Source of the DNA: Azospirillum thermophilum | GTDB lineage: Bacteria > Pseudomonadota > Alphaproteobacteria > Azospirillales > Azospirillaceae | DNA: 64,000 nt | Direction of reading: 5' to 3' | NCBI RefSeq assembly: GCF_003130795.1 | Contig: NZ_CP029353.1 | Coordinates: 759,501 to 823,500 of the forward strand | The notes under the pieces: generated by a model | The model's database searches: none | Told to the model about the DNA's origin: nothing | What the model saw: only the letters and a program-made list of their open reading frames with translations | Shown: one piece after another, positions 27,987 through 36,817 of the stretch | Layout: every line of letters begins with the position of its first letter | Position numbering within the stretch: position 1 is the first letter of the stretch | Translations under genes and position numbers: made by a program

Positions 27987-28130
27987 GCCGACACTATAGC
28001 CGCAAGGGCGGCGGGCTGGCGATGGGGCAGGCGGCGAGAGAGCGGGCGGGGCGCAGCGCTTCCCCCGCGACAGGAATGCGGTGCCATGGTATGCAACGGG
28101 AAGGATATGTCATTCGCGAGGATGGGTGAG

Positions 28131-28820
28131 ATGAGGATCGTCGTTGCCGCCGCCATGTCCGCTCTGGTTGCCGTGCTGTCCTGGGCCGGCCCGTCCTGGG
28201 CGCAGCGCCGGGCGGAGCCCGGGAGTTTCGACTATTACGTCCTCAGCCTTTCCTGGTCGCCGACGCACTGCGCCCGGACCAAGGCGGAAGCCGATCCCGA
28301 CCAGTGCGGCGCCGACCGCAACTTCGGCTTCATCGTTCACGGGCTGTGGCCGCAGAACAAGGACGGCGGCTACCCCGCCACCTGCACGCGCGACCGTACG
28401 GTGCCCAAGGCGGTGGTGGACCAGACCATGCCGATCATGCCCAGCGTCGGGCTGATCGCCTATCAGTGGAGCAAGCACGGCACCTGCTCCGGTCTCGGCG
28501 CCGCCGACTATTTCGCCCGGCTGCGCGCCGCCCACGGCAAGGTGACGATCCCCGAGGCGCTGCGCACCCCGACCCCCGGCACCACCCTGCCGGCGCCGCA
28601 GGTCGAGCGCCTGTTCCTGCAGGCCAATCCTGGCCTGACGGCGGAGGGGATCGCCGTGATCTGTTCCAAGCGCGACGTGGCCGAGGTGCGCATCTGCATG
28701 GACAAGGATCTGGCCTTCATGCCCTGCGGCGAGCGCATCTATGACCGCTGCCGGCGCGATGCCGTGCTGTCGGCGACCCCGGCGGCGCCCCCGGCGGCAG
28801 GGGCGGTCCCGGGGCGGTGA
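28131..28820 (+). CDS. Secreted ribonuclease T2 family protein
   Basis: The 229-residue protein has a signal peptide (1-24, ending PSWA-Q) and both catalytic motifs of RNase T2: FIVHGLWPQ with H70 and YQWSKHGTC with K115 and H116. Eight or so cysteines fit the disulfide-rich fold. It should degrade RNA in the periplasm or outside the cell, as E. coli RNase I does. In-frame ATGs at 28086 and 28107 are alternative starts, but the hydrophobic leader begins at MRIVVAAAMS. Confidence 0.9.
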   Translation: MRIVVAAAMSALVAVLSWAGPSWAQRRAEPGSFDYYVLSLSWSPTHCARTKAEADPDQCGADRNFGFIVHGLWPQNKDGGYPATCTRDRTVPKAVVDQTMPIMPSVGLIAYQWSKHGTCSGLGAADYFARLRAAHGKVTIPEALRTPTPGTTLPAPQVERLFLQANPGLTAEGIAVICSKRDVAEVRICMDKDLAFMPCGERIYDRCRRDAVLSATPAAPPAAGAVPGR

Positions 28821-28838
28821 CGGCGCAAGGCGGGACGG

Positions 28839-28856
28839 GACCGGCCGCGGCCGGTC
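28839..28856. terminator. Perfect 18-bp palindrome between convergent genes
   Basis: GACCGGCCGCGGCCGGTC overlaps the stop codon of the glycosyltransferase and lies 19 bases after the RNase T2 stop. A hairpin that stops both transcripts is possible, but there is no loop spacer and no T-run. Confidence 0.35.
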
Positions 28857-30801
28857 AGGCGGGGAGGGTGAAGGAGGTGGGGCGTTCGCCCTTGCGCCGC
28901 GTCTCCAGCATGCGCCCGTAGGCCTCCTCCAGCCGGCGCGTGTAGGCCGGCATGTCGAAGGCGGGGTTGCGGTCGCGGCCGGCCCGCAGCCCCTCCTTGA
29001 CCCGCTGCAGCCCCGCGCGGTCGCCGGCCCAGCGCGCCACCACCCTCGCATACTCCTCGATGGAGCCGGCGATGAAGTCGGGCAGGCCGGCCGCCTGGAG
29101 CAGGCTGGCGGCGACGCGCGAGGCGAAGGAGTCGCCGAGCCGCGTCACCACCGGCACCCCGGCCCACAGCGCGTCGCTCGCCGTGGTGTGGGCACCGTAA
29201 TGCAGCGTGTCGAGGACGAGGTCGGCAAGGTGCAGGCGCGCCAGATGGGCGGCCGTGGTCTCGCACCAGGGAGCGAAGAGGAGGCGGTCCGCGGCGATGC
29301 CGGCGTCCCGCACCGCCTGCCGCAGGTTGCGCTCGGCCTCGGGAACCGGTTTCTGCAGCCAGAGGACCGCGTCGGGAATGTCGCGCAGCAGCCCCATCCA
29401 GACGGACCAGACGTCCGGCGTGATCTTGTAGGCGCCATTGAAGCAGCCGAGGACGAAGCCGTCCTCCGGCAGGCCGCAGGCGGAGCGGGAGGGCGGCGCA
29501 TCGGGGAGGTCCCGGCGGTCGCGCGGCAGGACGCAGCCGGGCAGCCGGGCGACCGCTTCGCTGAAGCCCGGTTCCAGCTCCGGCGGCAGGACCACCGGAT
29601 CGGCGACGACATAGTCGATCCAGTCCGCCCCGGTGGTGCCGGGATAGCCGAGATAGGAGACCTGGACCGGTGCCGGACGGCGGGCGAGGATCTCCGGCCG
29701 CGCATTGCCGGTGTAGCCTTTCAGGTCGACGAGGATGTCCACGCCGTCCCGGCGGATCGCCGCCGCGGCCTCCTCGCTGCCCAGCCGGTCGATGTCGACG
29801 AAGCGGTCGACGCCGTCGCGGATGCGGCGCCGGGCGGCGCTGCCGTCGTCCGGGCCGTAGCTGTAGGCGGCCACGGTGAAGCGCGACCGGTCATGCAGGG
29901 CCAGCACCTCGGCCAGCAGATGCGTGACGGGGTGCTGCCGGAAATCGTTCGACAGGTAGCCGATGGTGACCGGACCGGATTTGCGGCCGGCCCGGCCCGT
30001 GGCGGGAGCGGCGGGAATGGTCCGGGCGAAGGAGCGGGCGGCGGCCAGCCGGGCCGCCGGCGACACGCGGTGCGACAGCAGCATCGCCGCCTGGACCGAG
30101 GCGACGCTGTCGGCATGGCCTTCCAGGAAGGCGGCATCCCGATCGAACCCGTCCCACACGCAGGCCAGCTGCTTGGCCTGGATCAGCCCGACCGTCGCCG
30201 CGGCATAATCGGGTTTGAGGGCGGTCGCCCGGCGATAGGCGGTCATCGCCGGGTCCAGCGCCTTGGCCCCCTTGAGGATGGTGCCCTGGTTGAACCAGAC
30301 CGCCGGAGCATTGGGCGCCAGGGCGGCGGCGCGGCGGCCGGCCTGCTCCGCCCGCGCGGTGTCCTCGCCCCGGAAGAGGACGGCGGACAGGCTGAGCCAG
30401 GCCTCCGGGTTGTCGGGATGCCGCGCCAGCGAAGCCGACAGCGCCTCCTCCGCCCGTGCGAGGTCGTCCATCTTCATCAGCGTGTTGCCGATGTTGAGCA
30501 GCACGCCGGGGTGGCCGGGGTCATAGCGCAGGGACGCCTGGAAGTCGGCCAGCGCGGTCCGCAGGTCGCCGGTCGCATAGGCCTGGTTGCCTTTGGCGAC
30601 ATGGAGGTCGCGGCCGAAGGCGGCCACCGGCGGGGAGGGCGGCACGCGCTGTTCGACGCGGGCCAGCAGCCGGACCGCCCGCGGGAAGTTGCCCTGCCGG
30701 GCGGCGTCGACCGCCTCGGCGAACGTCCGCTCCGCCTCCCGCAGGTCGGCGGGGGAGGGGCGTCGGGGGCTGTGCGCGCTGGGGGTCTTGTGGCTGCTCA
30801 T
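28855..30801 (-). CDS. TPR-repeat O-GlcNAc-transferase-like glycosyltransferase
   Basis: The 648-residue product begins with several tetratricopeptide repeats (about residues 25-200, such as AYATGDLRTALADFQASLRYDPGHP). It continues into the C-terminal glycosyltransferase 41 domain: GYLSNDFRQHPVTHLL, QVSYLGYPGTTGADWIDY, FNGAYKITPDVW and DTLHYGAHTTASDALWAGVPVVT. Bacterial members glycosylate proteins, often adhesins or flagellin, or act in polysaccharide synthesis. Here the target is unknown. The start at MSSHKTPSAHS is used because the frame upstream of it runs across a tRNA-like remnant. No flagellar gene is adjacent. Confidence 0.88.
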   Translation of the reverse strand: MSSHKTPSAHSPRRPSPADLREAERTFAEAVDAARQGNFPRAVRLLARVEQRVPPSPPVAAFGRDLHVAKGNQAYATGDLRTALADFQASLRYDPGHPGVLLNIGNTLMKMDDLARAEEALSASLARHPDNPEAWLSLSAVLFRGEDTARAEQAGRRAAALAPNAPAVWFNQGTILKGAKALDPAMTAYRRATALKPDYAAATVGLIQAKQLACVWDGFDRDAAFLEGHADSVASVQAAMLLSHRVSPAARLAAARSFARTIPAAPATGRAGRKSGPVTIGYLSNDFRQHPVTHLLAEVLALHDRSRFTVAAYSYGPDDGSAARRRIRDGVDRFVDIDRLGSEEAAAAIRRDGVDILVDLKGYTGNARPEILARRPAPVQVSYLGYPGTTGADWIDYVVADPVVLPPELEPGFSEAVARLPGCVLPRDRRDLPDAPPSRSACGLPEDGFVLGCFNGAYKITPDVWSVWMGLLRDIPDAVLWLQKPVPEAERNLRQAVRDAGIAADRLLFAPWCETTAAHLARLHLADLVLDTLHYGAHTTASDALWAGVPVVTRLGDSFASRVAASLLQAAGLPDFIAGSIEEYARVVARWAGDRAGLQRVKEGLRAGRDRNPAFDMPAYTRRLEEAYGRMLETRRKGERPTSFTLPA

Positions 30802-30969
30802 GGCTCGGGCGGTCGTCGCGACGGATCCGGCATCCCCGGGCGGGGAGCGGCGGAGCGCAGAATGCGCGCTTTGCCCGGTCGTCTCAACCGGCTCGCTCGG
30901 CAGAGGCCGATTGGGGAGCCCGGATCGACGAAACCCCCGGGCTCCTGCGGGGAAGCAGGGGGTTCGGAC

Positions 30970-31031
30970 TGGCAGCGGCGCAGGGATTTGAACTCCAGAC
31001 CGGGGATCATGGTTCTCCTGCTCCCGCTGCC
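30970..31031 (-). pseudogene. tRNA-like remnant (CAU type) lacking the D arm
   Basis: Read on the minus strand, these 62 bases run GGCAGCG, then an anticodon-like arm with CAT in its loop, then GTTCAAATCCCTG and CGCTGCCA. They parallel the intact tRNA at 51166 through the acceptor, anticodon and T arms. About 13 bases of the D arm are missing, U33 is replaced by C, and both the anticodon and T stems have mismatches. It cannot be a working tRNA. It could be a decayed gene copy or an old integration scar. Confidence 0.65.
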
Positions 31032-31105
31032 CGAAAGTCCTCCAAGGAACGCCGCGCCGCAATCGATCCGGGAAACCGGCGTTTTTCCTGCTCCATACCT
31101 GTGGT
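31032..31105. other. Rest of the gene-free gap upstream of the glycosyltransferase
   Basis: The gap from 30802 to 31105 contains no supported gene. Besides the tRNA-like remnant I see nothing recognisable. Confidence 0.5.
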
Positions 31106-32566
31106 CTACGCCCGCCAGAACTGCGGCATGAACAGCACCAGCACGGTGAACAGCTCCAGCCGCCCCGCCAGCATGGCGATGGACAGCAGCCATTTGGCGG
31201 AATCGGGCAGAGGCGCGAAGTTGCCGGCGGGGCCGATGACGTCGCCCAATCCGGGACCGACGTTCGCCAGCGCGGTGACCGCCGCGCTGGCGCTGGTGAT
31301 GAAGTCGAGTCCGAAGGCCATCAGCACGATGGTCAGCACGCTGTAGGCGGAGAAGAACAGCGCGAAGAAGACGATCACCGAACCAAGGACGCGGTCGTCC
31401 AGCTGCCGGTTGCCGTACTGGCGGGAGAACACCCCGCGCGGGTAGAGCAGATGGAGGAAATGGGTGCGCAGCAGCACCACCATCACCTCGAACCGGAAGA
31501 CCTTGATCCCCCCGGAGGTGGAGCCGGTGCAGCCCCCGATGAAGGTCAGGCCGAAGAAGACGCCGATCGCCAGATTGCCCCATTGGCTGTAGTCGGTCAG
31601 GGCATAGCCGGTGGTGGTGACGACCGACACCACGTTGAAGGCGACCAGCCGCAGCGCGTCGAGGAACCCGTGATCGCCCCGGCTGGCCAGCCACACGCTG
31701 AACGGCAGGATCACCGCGACGAGGAAGCCGATGAAGGAACGCACCTGCCGGTCCTTCCACAGCGCGTCGCGCTGCCCGGTCAGGGTGCGGACGTACAGGA
31801 CGAAGGGCAGGCTGCCGGCCAGCATGAACAGGGACGCCAGCCAGTGGATCACCGGATTCTCGAAATGCCCGAGAGAGCTGTCGGAAGTGGAGAAACCGCC
31901 GGTGGACAGGCTGGTCAGGGCATGGACCACCGCCTCGAACGGCGTCATGCCGGCCGCCCAATAGCTGAGACCGCACAGGACGGTCAGCCCGGCATAGACG
32001 CCCCCGATCGCCTTGGCGATCTGTTGCGCCCGCGGCAGCACCTTCTCCGAGCGGTCGGAGGATTCTGTGCGGAACAGCTGCATCCCGCCGACGCCCAGCG
32101 CCGGCAGCACCGCGATGGCGACCGCGATGATGCCGATGCCGCCCAACCATTGCAGCAGCGCCCGCCACAGCAGGATGCCTTCCGGCGTCAGGTCCAGCCT
32201 GACCAGGACGGTCGAACCGGTGGTGGTCAGGCCGGACATGGTTTCGAAGAAGGCGTTGGCGTAGTTCAGCGACAGGTCCGGGAAGTGGCAGAACAGGAAG
32301 GGGATCGCCGCGAAGGCGGCGGTGGCGAGCCACGCCAGCGGCGTCAGCAGGAAGGCCTGACGCAGGGTCAGGCCGTTGTTCAGCTGACAGCGCGTCGCCG
32401 CGGCGAGCAGGCCGCCGCAGGTGCCGGTGAAGGCGGCCGACAGCAGGAAGACCAGGGCGTCGGGGTTGCCATGGGCGTAATCGACCGCCGCCGGAACCAG
32501 CATGGTCGCCGCCAGGGCCAGCAGCACGTTGGCGACGATGTAGAGGATCGGCCGGAAGGTGGGCAT
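31106..32566 (-). CDS. trkH: TrkH-type potassium uptake channel subunit
   Basis: The 486-residue membrane protein belongs to the TrkH/KtrB superfamily, with four pore repeats. Selectivity-filter-like loops are visible at SGLTTTGST, TSLSTGGFS, SVVTTTGYAL and ALANVGPGLG. It takes up potassium together with the regulatory NAD-binding subunit TrkA, encoded immediately upstream with a 43-base gap in the same direction. Confidence 0.94.
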   Translation of the reverse strand: MPTFRPILYIVANVLLALAATMLVPAAVDYAHGNPDALVFLLSAAFTGTCGGLLAAATRCQLNNGLTLRQAFLLTPLAWLATAAFAAIPFLFCHFPDLSLNYANAFFETMSGLTTTGSTVLVRLDLTPEGILLWRALLQWLGGIGIIAVAIAVLPALGVGGMQLFRTESSDRSEKVLPRAQQIAKAIGGVYAGLTVLCGLSYWAAGMTPFEAVVHALTSLSTGGFSTSDSSLGHFENPVIHWLASLFMLAGSLPFVLYVRTLTGQRDALWKDRQVRSFIGFLVAVILPFSVWLASRGDHGFLDALRLVAFNVVSVVTTTGYALTDYSQWGNLAIGVFFGLTFIGGCTGSTSGGIKVFRFEVMVVLLRTHFLHLLYPRGVFSRQYGNRQLDDRVLGSVIVFFALFFSAYSVLTIVLMAFGLDFITSASAAVTALANVGPGLGDVIGPAGNFAPLPDSAKWLLSIAMLAGRLELFTVLVLFMPQFWRA

Positions 32567-32609
32567 GACGTCTCGCGCTGTGTCCGGTTCGGGCGTGCCG
32601 TACGGCGGC

Positions 32610-33989
32610 TCAGAAGAATTCCAGGCCGACCGCGAACAGCCGCTCGACCTTGCGGACGAGATCGGCGGTCGCCATCACGATGACCCGGTCGTGCGGCTGG
32701 ATCACCGTGCGGCTGGACGGGATGATCACCTCCTCGCCGCGGACCAGCGCGCCGACGATCATGCCATGGGGCAACGCCAGGGAGCCGAGCGGCGCGCTGA
32801 CCGCCCGCGAGGTCTCCAGCGCCTCCGCCTCGACCACCTCGCCGAAGCCGTCGCCGACCGGCTGGACGGCGGCGACCCGGCCGCGCCGGACATGGCGCAG
32901 GATCGAGGACACCGTCACCGCCGCCGGGTCGACCACCACGTTCATGCCCAGCCCGGCGATGATCGGCGCGTAGGAGGTCTTGTTGAGCAGGGTGATGGCG
33001 CGCTGGCAGCCGGCCCGCTTGGCGAGCAGGGCGGCGAAGACGTTGGTCTCGTCGTCGTTGGTCACCGCGACGATGGTCTCCGCCCGATGGACCTGGGCCT
33101 CCTCCTGGATGTCGTGGTCCAGCGCATCGCCGTTGATCACCACGGTGGAGGATTTGAGCGAGCGGCTGACCAGACCGGCCCTGTCCGGATCGCGCTCGAT
33201 CATCCGGATCGACACGGCCGGCATCTTCTCCTCCAGCAGCCGGGCCAGATTGAAGCCGATGTTCCCGGCCCCGGCGATGACCAGCCGCCGGGCCGGCGCT
33301 TCGGTATGGCCGAACAGGGCCACCACCTTGACGATGTCGGCGGTCCGGCACACCAGATGGACGTCGTCGCCCAGCCGGATCACGTCGTCGCCCCGCGGCA
33401 CGAACCAGCGCCCGTCGCGCAGCACGGCCAGCACGGCCGCCCGGACGTCGGGATACTGCTCGGTCAGCCGCCGCAAGGGGATGTCGAGCAGGGGCGCCGG
33501 GTCGGTGCAGTGGACGCCCAGCAGCTGGACCTTGCCGTCGGCCAGCGGCACCATGTCGAAGGCGCCGGGGGAGCGCAGCCGGCGGGCGATGCCGCGCGCC
33601 ACCTCGATCTCCGGCGAGATGATGACGCTGATCGGCATGTGCTCCGCGCGGAAGAGCGTCGCCCATTGCGGCTTGAGGTAGGCGTGGCTGCGGATGCGGG
33701 CGATGCGCACCGGGATGTTGAAGACGGAGTGCGCAACCTGACAGGCCACCATGTTGACCTCGTCGGACCGCGTGACGGCGATCAGCATGTCGGCGCCGGC
33801 AGCCCCCGCCTGTTCCAGCACGTCGGGGTGGGAGGCGTGCCCGACCATCCCGCGCACGTCGTGGCTTTCGTCCATGCGCTGGGCGAGTTCGGTGGAGGTG
33901 TCGATCACGGTGACGTCGTTGCGCTCCTGCGAGAGCTGGCGCGCGATGCTGGCGCCGACCTGACCGGCTCCGCAGATGATGACCTTCAT
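32610..33989 (-). CDS. trkA: Trk potassium transport regulatory subunit TrkA
   Basis: The 459-residue cytoplasmic protein has two tandem RCK units, each an N-terminal NAD-binding fold followed by a C-terminal ligand domain. The dinucleotide motifs are ICGAGQVGASIARQL (starting at residue 5) and VIAGAGNIGFNLARLL near 233. TrkA controls gating of the TrkH channel encoded just downstream. The length is normal. Confidence 0.95.
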   Translation of the reverse strand: MKVIICGAGQVGASIARQLSQERNDVTVIDTSTELAQRMDESHDVRGMVGHASHPDVLEQAGAAGADMLIAVTRSDEVNMVACQVAHSVFNIPVRIARIRSHAYLKPQWATLFRAEHMPISVIISPEIEVARGIARRLRSPGAFDMVPLADGKVQLLGVHCTDPAPLLDIPLRRLTEQYPDVRAAVLAVLRDGRWFVPRGDDVIRLGDDVHLVCRTADIVKVVALFGHTEAPARRLVIAGAGNIGFNLARLLEEKMPAVSIRMIERDPDRAGLVSRSLKSSTVVINGDALDHDIQEEAQVHRAETIVAVTNDDETNVFAALLAKRAGCQRAITLLNKTSYAPIIAGLGMNVVVDPAAVTVSSILRHVRRGRVAAVQPVGDGFGEVVEAEALETSRAVSAPLGSLALPHGMIVGALVRGEEVIIPSSRTVIQPHDRVIVMATADLVRKVERLFAVGLEFF

Positions 33990-34122
33990 GCCGACCGCAG
34001 CCCTCCCCGGAAAGGCGCTGCCGGCCCCGAGGACGGACCGGCACGAGGCAGGAAGAAGTACCGGATCGACCGGGTTCCATCAACCTCGTGCACCGCGGCG
34101 CCGGGCCGCTTCTGCCCTGGCC

Positions 34123-35388
34123 TCATTGGGTCCGTCGTCCGGCCACGGTGAACCGGGCCGGGGTCCGGGAGGCGAGCCGCAGGTGAAGCCACGCCGGCAG
34201 GGCGAGACTGGCGACGGCGAGAAGGGTGAGCGCCGTCCTGACCCCGACACCCGGATCCTCCTCGGTCGCATGATCGAACAGGATGACCAGATAGGCCACC
34301 ACGACGTGCCACGCGTAGACCTGCAGGGAGTGACCGCCCAGGAAGCGCAGGAAGCGCAGGCGGAACAGACGGTGGAGACCCCAGCCGAGCCATTGCACGG
34401 CGGCACTCCGGCTCTCCGGACCCGCCGCCAGCAGCCATGTCACCAGATAGGCCAGCGCCGCGAAGTTCACCAGATAGACCAGGCTGAACTCCGCCCGGTC
34501 GTGCAGGCGGAAGAAGCGCTCCGCCAGCGCATCCGGAATCAGCCCGTGGGTGAAGCCGACCCGCCACACCATGAAGAACAGGACGATGCCCAGCGCGATC
34601 CTTGCGAGGTCGCCGCGCTCCGGCGAAAACCAGAAGCCGAGGTCGACCCGCTTCGCCACCATCAGCGTGCCGATCACCAGCCCGACCACGAACACCAGCT
34701 GCCACGCCAGGGGGTTGAAGTGCCCCCGCAGCTCGAAACCGGGAAGCGCCAGCCCGGCGACAGGCTCCACGATCGCCACCAGCGGCAGATGCAGCCCGAA
34801 CTGGACCGCCGCCCACAGCGCGAAGCTCCCGGCGACGACCTCCCCGCCCCGTCCGGCCAGCGTCAGCCGGATCAGCAGGGGAGAGACCGCGAGGTAGATC
34901 ATGTACTGCGGCAGGATGTCCATGAAGGTGGGCTGATGGAGCAGCAGGGCCGCTGCCGGCAAGGCAGGCCCGAGCGCGTCGCCGAGCAGCCCGCTCCAGG
35001 CCGCCCGCGCCCCGGGCAGCAGCAGGGCCAGCCCGATCACGGTCCCCAGGATCGCCAGCGAGTACAGGTACAGTTCCCAGACCCGCGCCCGCAGCCGCAG
35101 GCCCGCCTCGGCCTCCCGGCCGGCGGCATGGAGCCGGCCGTAGTAGAGCCCGACGATCAGGCCCGAGATCAGGATGAAGCCCTGCGCGTCCTCGACGAAG
35201 GACAGCTGGTTGTGATTGATCAGCGCGATGGGGTTCCCGCCGTCGAACCAGAGATGGTTCAGCAGCATGAACACCAGGAAATAGCCCCGGAGGCCATCGA
35301 GCAGTTCGAGCCTCTGCATGCGTGTCCTCGCTTCGCGATCCTCAGCCCATATACGGCCCAACGGCGCAGATAATCCTTTTGTGTCCAT
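34123..35388 (-). CDS. OpgC-type membrane acyltransferase
   Basis: This 421-residue integral membrane protein has about ten hydrophobic helices and the OpgC look: RLELLDGLRGYFLVFMLLNHL at the front, LPQYMIYLAVSPLLI in the middle and HSLQVYAWHVVVAYL near the end. OpgC proteins add succinyl or other acyl groups to osmoregulated periplasmic glucans. Translation may begin at the ATG of MQRLELLDG, at 35319, rather than at the first ATG. A secreted SGNH esterase diverges from it, and the pair may adjust acylation of an envelope glycan, which is inference. Confidence 0.85.
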   Translation of the reverse strand: MDTKGLSAPLGRIWAEDREARTRMQRLELLDGLRGYFLVFMLLNHLWFDGGNPIALINHNQLSFVEDAQGFILISGLIVGLYYGRLHAAGREAEAGLRLRARVWELYLYSLAILGTVIGLALLLPGARAAWSGLLGDALGPALPAAALLLHQPTFMDILPQYMIYLAVSPLLIRLTLAGRGGEVVAGSFALWAAVQFGLHLPLVAIVEPVAGLALPGFELRGHFNPLAWQLVFVVGLVIGTLMVAKRVDLGFWFSPERGDLARIALGIVLFFMVWRVGFTHGLIPDALAERFFRLHDRAEFSLVYLVNFAALAYLVTWLLAAGPESRSAAVQWLGWGLHRLFRLRFLRFLGGHSLQVYAWHVVVAYLVILFDHATEEDPGVGVRTALTLLAVASLALPAWLHLRLASRTPARFTVAGRRTQ

Positions 35389-35475
35389 GCGCAGAGGGGG
35401 TAGCCGCCGCTTCGGTTAGGGGATTCTTCATCGAATCCGTCGACTCTGCCGTCCTGCTTTCGAACGGAGGGATGG

Positions 35476-36231
35476 ATGAAGGGTCGGAGTCTGGCCGGGC
35501 TTGCCGCTGCCGTGTGCCTGTGGAGCGGCGCCGCGCTGGGATCGGACCGCTGCCCCGTTCCCCCCGGTGCCGAACCCTCCGCAGCGGGGTTGCAGCGCAC
35601 GCGCATGATGCTTCAGGCCGGCCTGCCCCTGACCGTGGTGGCGCTCGGATCCTCCAGCACCCAGGGAACCGGCGCCTCGTCGGCGCAGGCCACCTATCCG
35701 GCGCAGCTGGACCTGATCCTGTCCCAGCGTCACCCCGGACAGCGGATCGAGGTGCTGAACAAGGGCATCGGCGGCGAATCCGCCGGCGCCAACCTCGTCC
35801 GCTTCGCCGCGGACGTCCTGTCCGTCCGTCCGGATCTGGTGGTCTGGCAGATCGGCACCAACGACCGGTTCCAGAACCTGCCGCTCGCCGATTTCGCCGC
35901 CACGGTGCGGGACGGCGTGGCGCAACTGCGCGCGGCCGGGATCGACGTGATCTTCATGAACCCGCAGTCGTTCCCGGACGAGGCGAGATTTCCCGGCTAC
36001 GCGGCCTATGCCGCGTCGGTGGTCGATCTCGGCCGGGAGCTCGGCGTGCCGGTGCTCGACCGGTACGGAATCATGAAATGGTGGCTGGAGAGCGGACGCT
36101 TTCCTGCCGAAACGATCCTCAGCCCCGACGGGCTGCATCTGAGGGACGCCAGCTACCGCTGCCTTGCCGAATTCGTCGCCGACATGATCGACGTACAGCA
36201 GCCCGGGCCGACGGCGACTGCGGCGCGTTGA
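35476..36231 (+). CDS. Secreted SGNH/GDSL hydrolase
   Basis: The 251-residue protein has a signal peptide (about 1-22) and all four SGNH blocks: the nucleophile in GSSST (S60), the oxyanion glycine in GIGGES (G100), N129 in GTND, and D218-x-x-H221 in PDGLH. It is probably an extracytoplasmic esterase acting on acylated sugars or lipids. It faces an OpgC acyltransferase gene. Its stop codon lies inside the first copy of a 14-bp tandem repeat. Confidence 0.87.
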   Translation: MKGRSLAGLAAAVCLWSGAALGSDRCPVPPGAEPSAAGLQRTRMMLQAGLPLTVVALGSSSTQGTGASSAQATYPAQLDLILSQRHPGQRIEVLNKGIGGESAGANLVRFAADVLSVRPDLVVWQIGTNDRFQNLPLADFAATVRDGVAQLRAAGIDVIFMNPQSFPDEARFPGYAAYAASVVDLGRELGVPVLDRYGIMKWWLESGRFPAETILSPDGLHLRDASYRCLAEFVADMIDVQQPGPTATAAR

Positions 36232-36272
36232 CTGCGGCGCGTTGACTGGGACCCGTTGACTGGGACTTGTTG
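36217..36272. repeat. Four tandem copies of a 14-bp repeat
   Basis: Units ACTGCGGCGCGTTG (twice, identical), ACTGGGACCCGTTG and ACTGGGACTTGTTG follow one another without gaps, and a fifth, decayed unit begins with ACCGGGG. The array starts within the last codons of the SGNH hydrolase and fills the gap before the PRC-barrel gene end. Confidence 0.9.
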
Positions 36273-36292
36273 ACCGGGGCCGTGCGGTCCCG

Positions 36293-36646
36293 TCACCGCC
36301 GTCCGGCGCTTTCCGGCGTGTAGTCGGGCAGGTCGGCGACGTCGGCCCGGGTCATGCCGGGCAGATGCAGATGGTTGCTGTCGGAGCGCAGCCGCACATC
36401 GGCGATGTCGAACGCCACCTCCTTGCCGCCCACCCGCAGAAGGTCGATGGCCGACACCACGACCTGCCGGGCGGCGCCGTCGCTGTCGAGAAGCACGTCG
36501 GTCACCTGTCCGATCGGCTGCCCGTCGCGTCCGACCACGGTCCTTCCCTTCAAGCCCTCCACGCTCATCTCGCCGGCGATCGGGAAGGCCGGGCCGGCGG
36601 CGCCCAGGATCATGGCGGCCAGGGCCGCCGGCAGCAGGATGCGCAT
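36293..36646 (-). CDS. Exported PRC-barrel domain protein
   Basis: The 117-residue protein has a signal peptide (about 1-20) and a PRC-barrel domain: GRTVVGRDGQPIGQVTDVLLDSDG and then RQVVVSAIDLLRVGGKEVAFDIADVRL. PRC-barrels occur in photosynthetic reaction-centre H subunits and RimM and mediate protein or RNA contacts. Short exported ones are common in Alphaproteobacteria and have unknown roles. I chose the ATG with GGAGAGG six bases upstream. ATGs at 36661 and 36667 are alternatives. Confidence 0.8.
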   Translation of the reverse strand: MRILLPAALAAMILGAAGPAFPIAGEMSVEGLKGRTVVGRDGQPIGQVTDVLLDSDGAARQVVVSAIDLLRVGGKEVAFDIADVRLRSDSNHLHLPGMTRADVADLPDYTPESAGRR

Positions 36647-36817
36647 GAGTTGCCTCTCCATCGGCATGTTCCGGTTCAGTCCTGATCCATGTACGGCCGG
36701 CCCCGGCATTCTAATCCGTCGCCGTTTCCGGGGCCGTTCCCGAGGCCGTCCCCGGGATTGAATCGGCCGCTCGAACGAACACTGTCAGAGGAGGATTTCC
36801 GGATCGGAGGAGGCGCC

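Noticed and set aside
30970..31031. A functional tRNA
   Set aside because: The D arm is missing, U33 is not U, and the anticodon and T stems have mismatches.
30802..31062. An 87-residue N-terminal extension of the TPR glycosyltransferase
   Set aside because: It is translated through the tRNA-like remnant, and the TPR region follows the later ATG at 30801 naturally.
36217..36272. CRISPR array
   Set aside because: The units are 14 bases, directly adjacent and without spacers. No cas gene is present.
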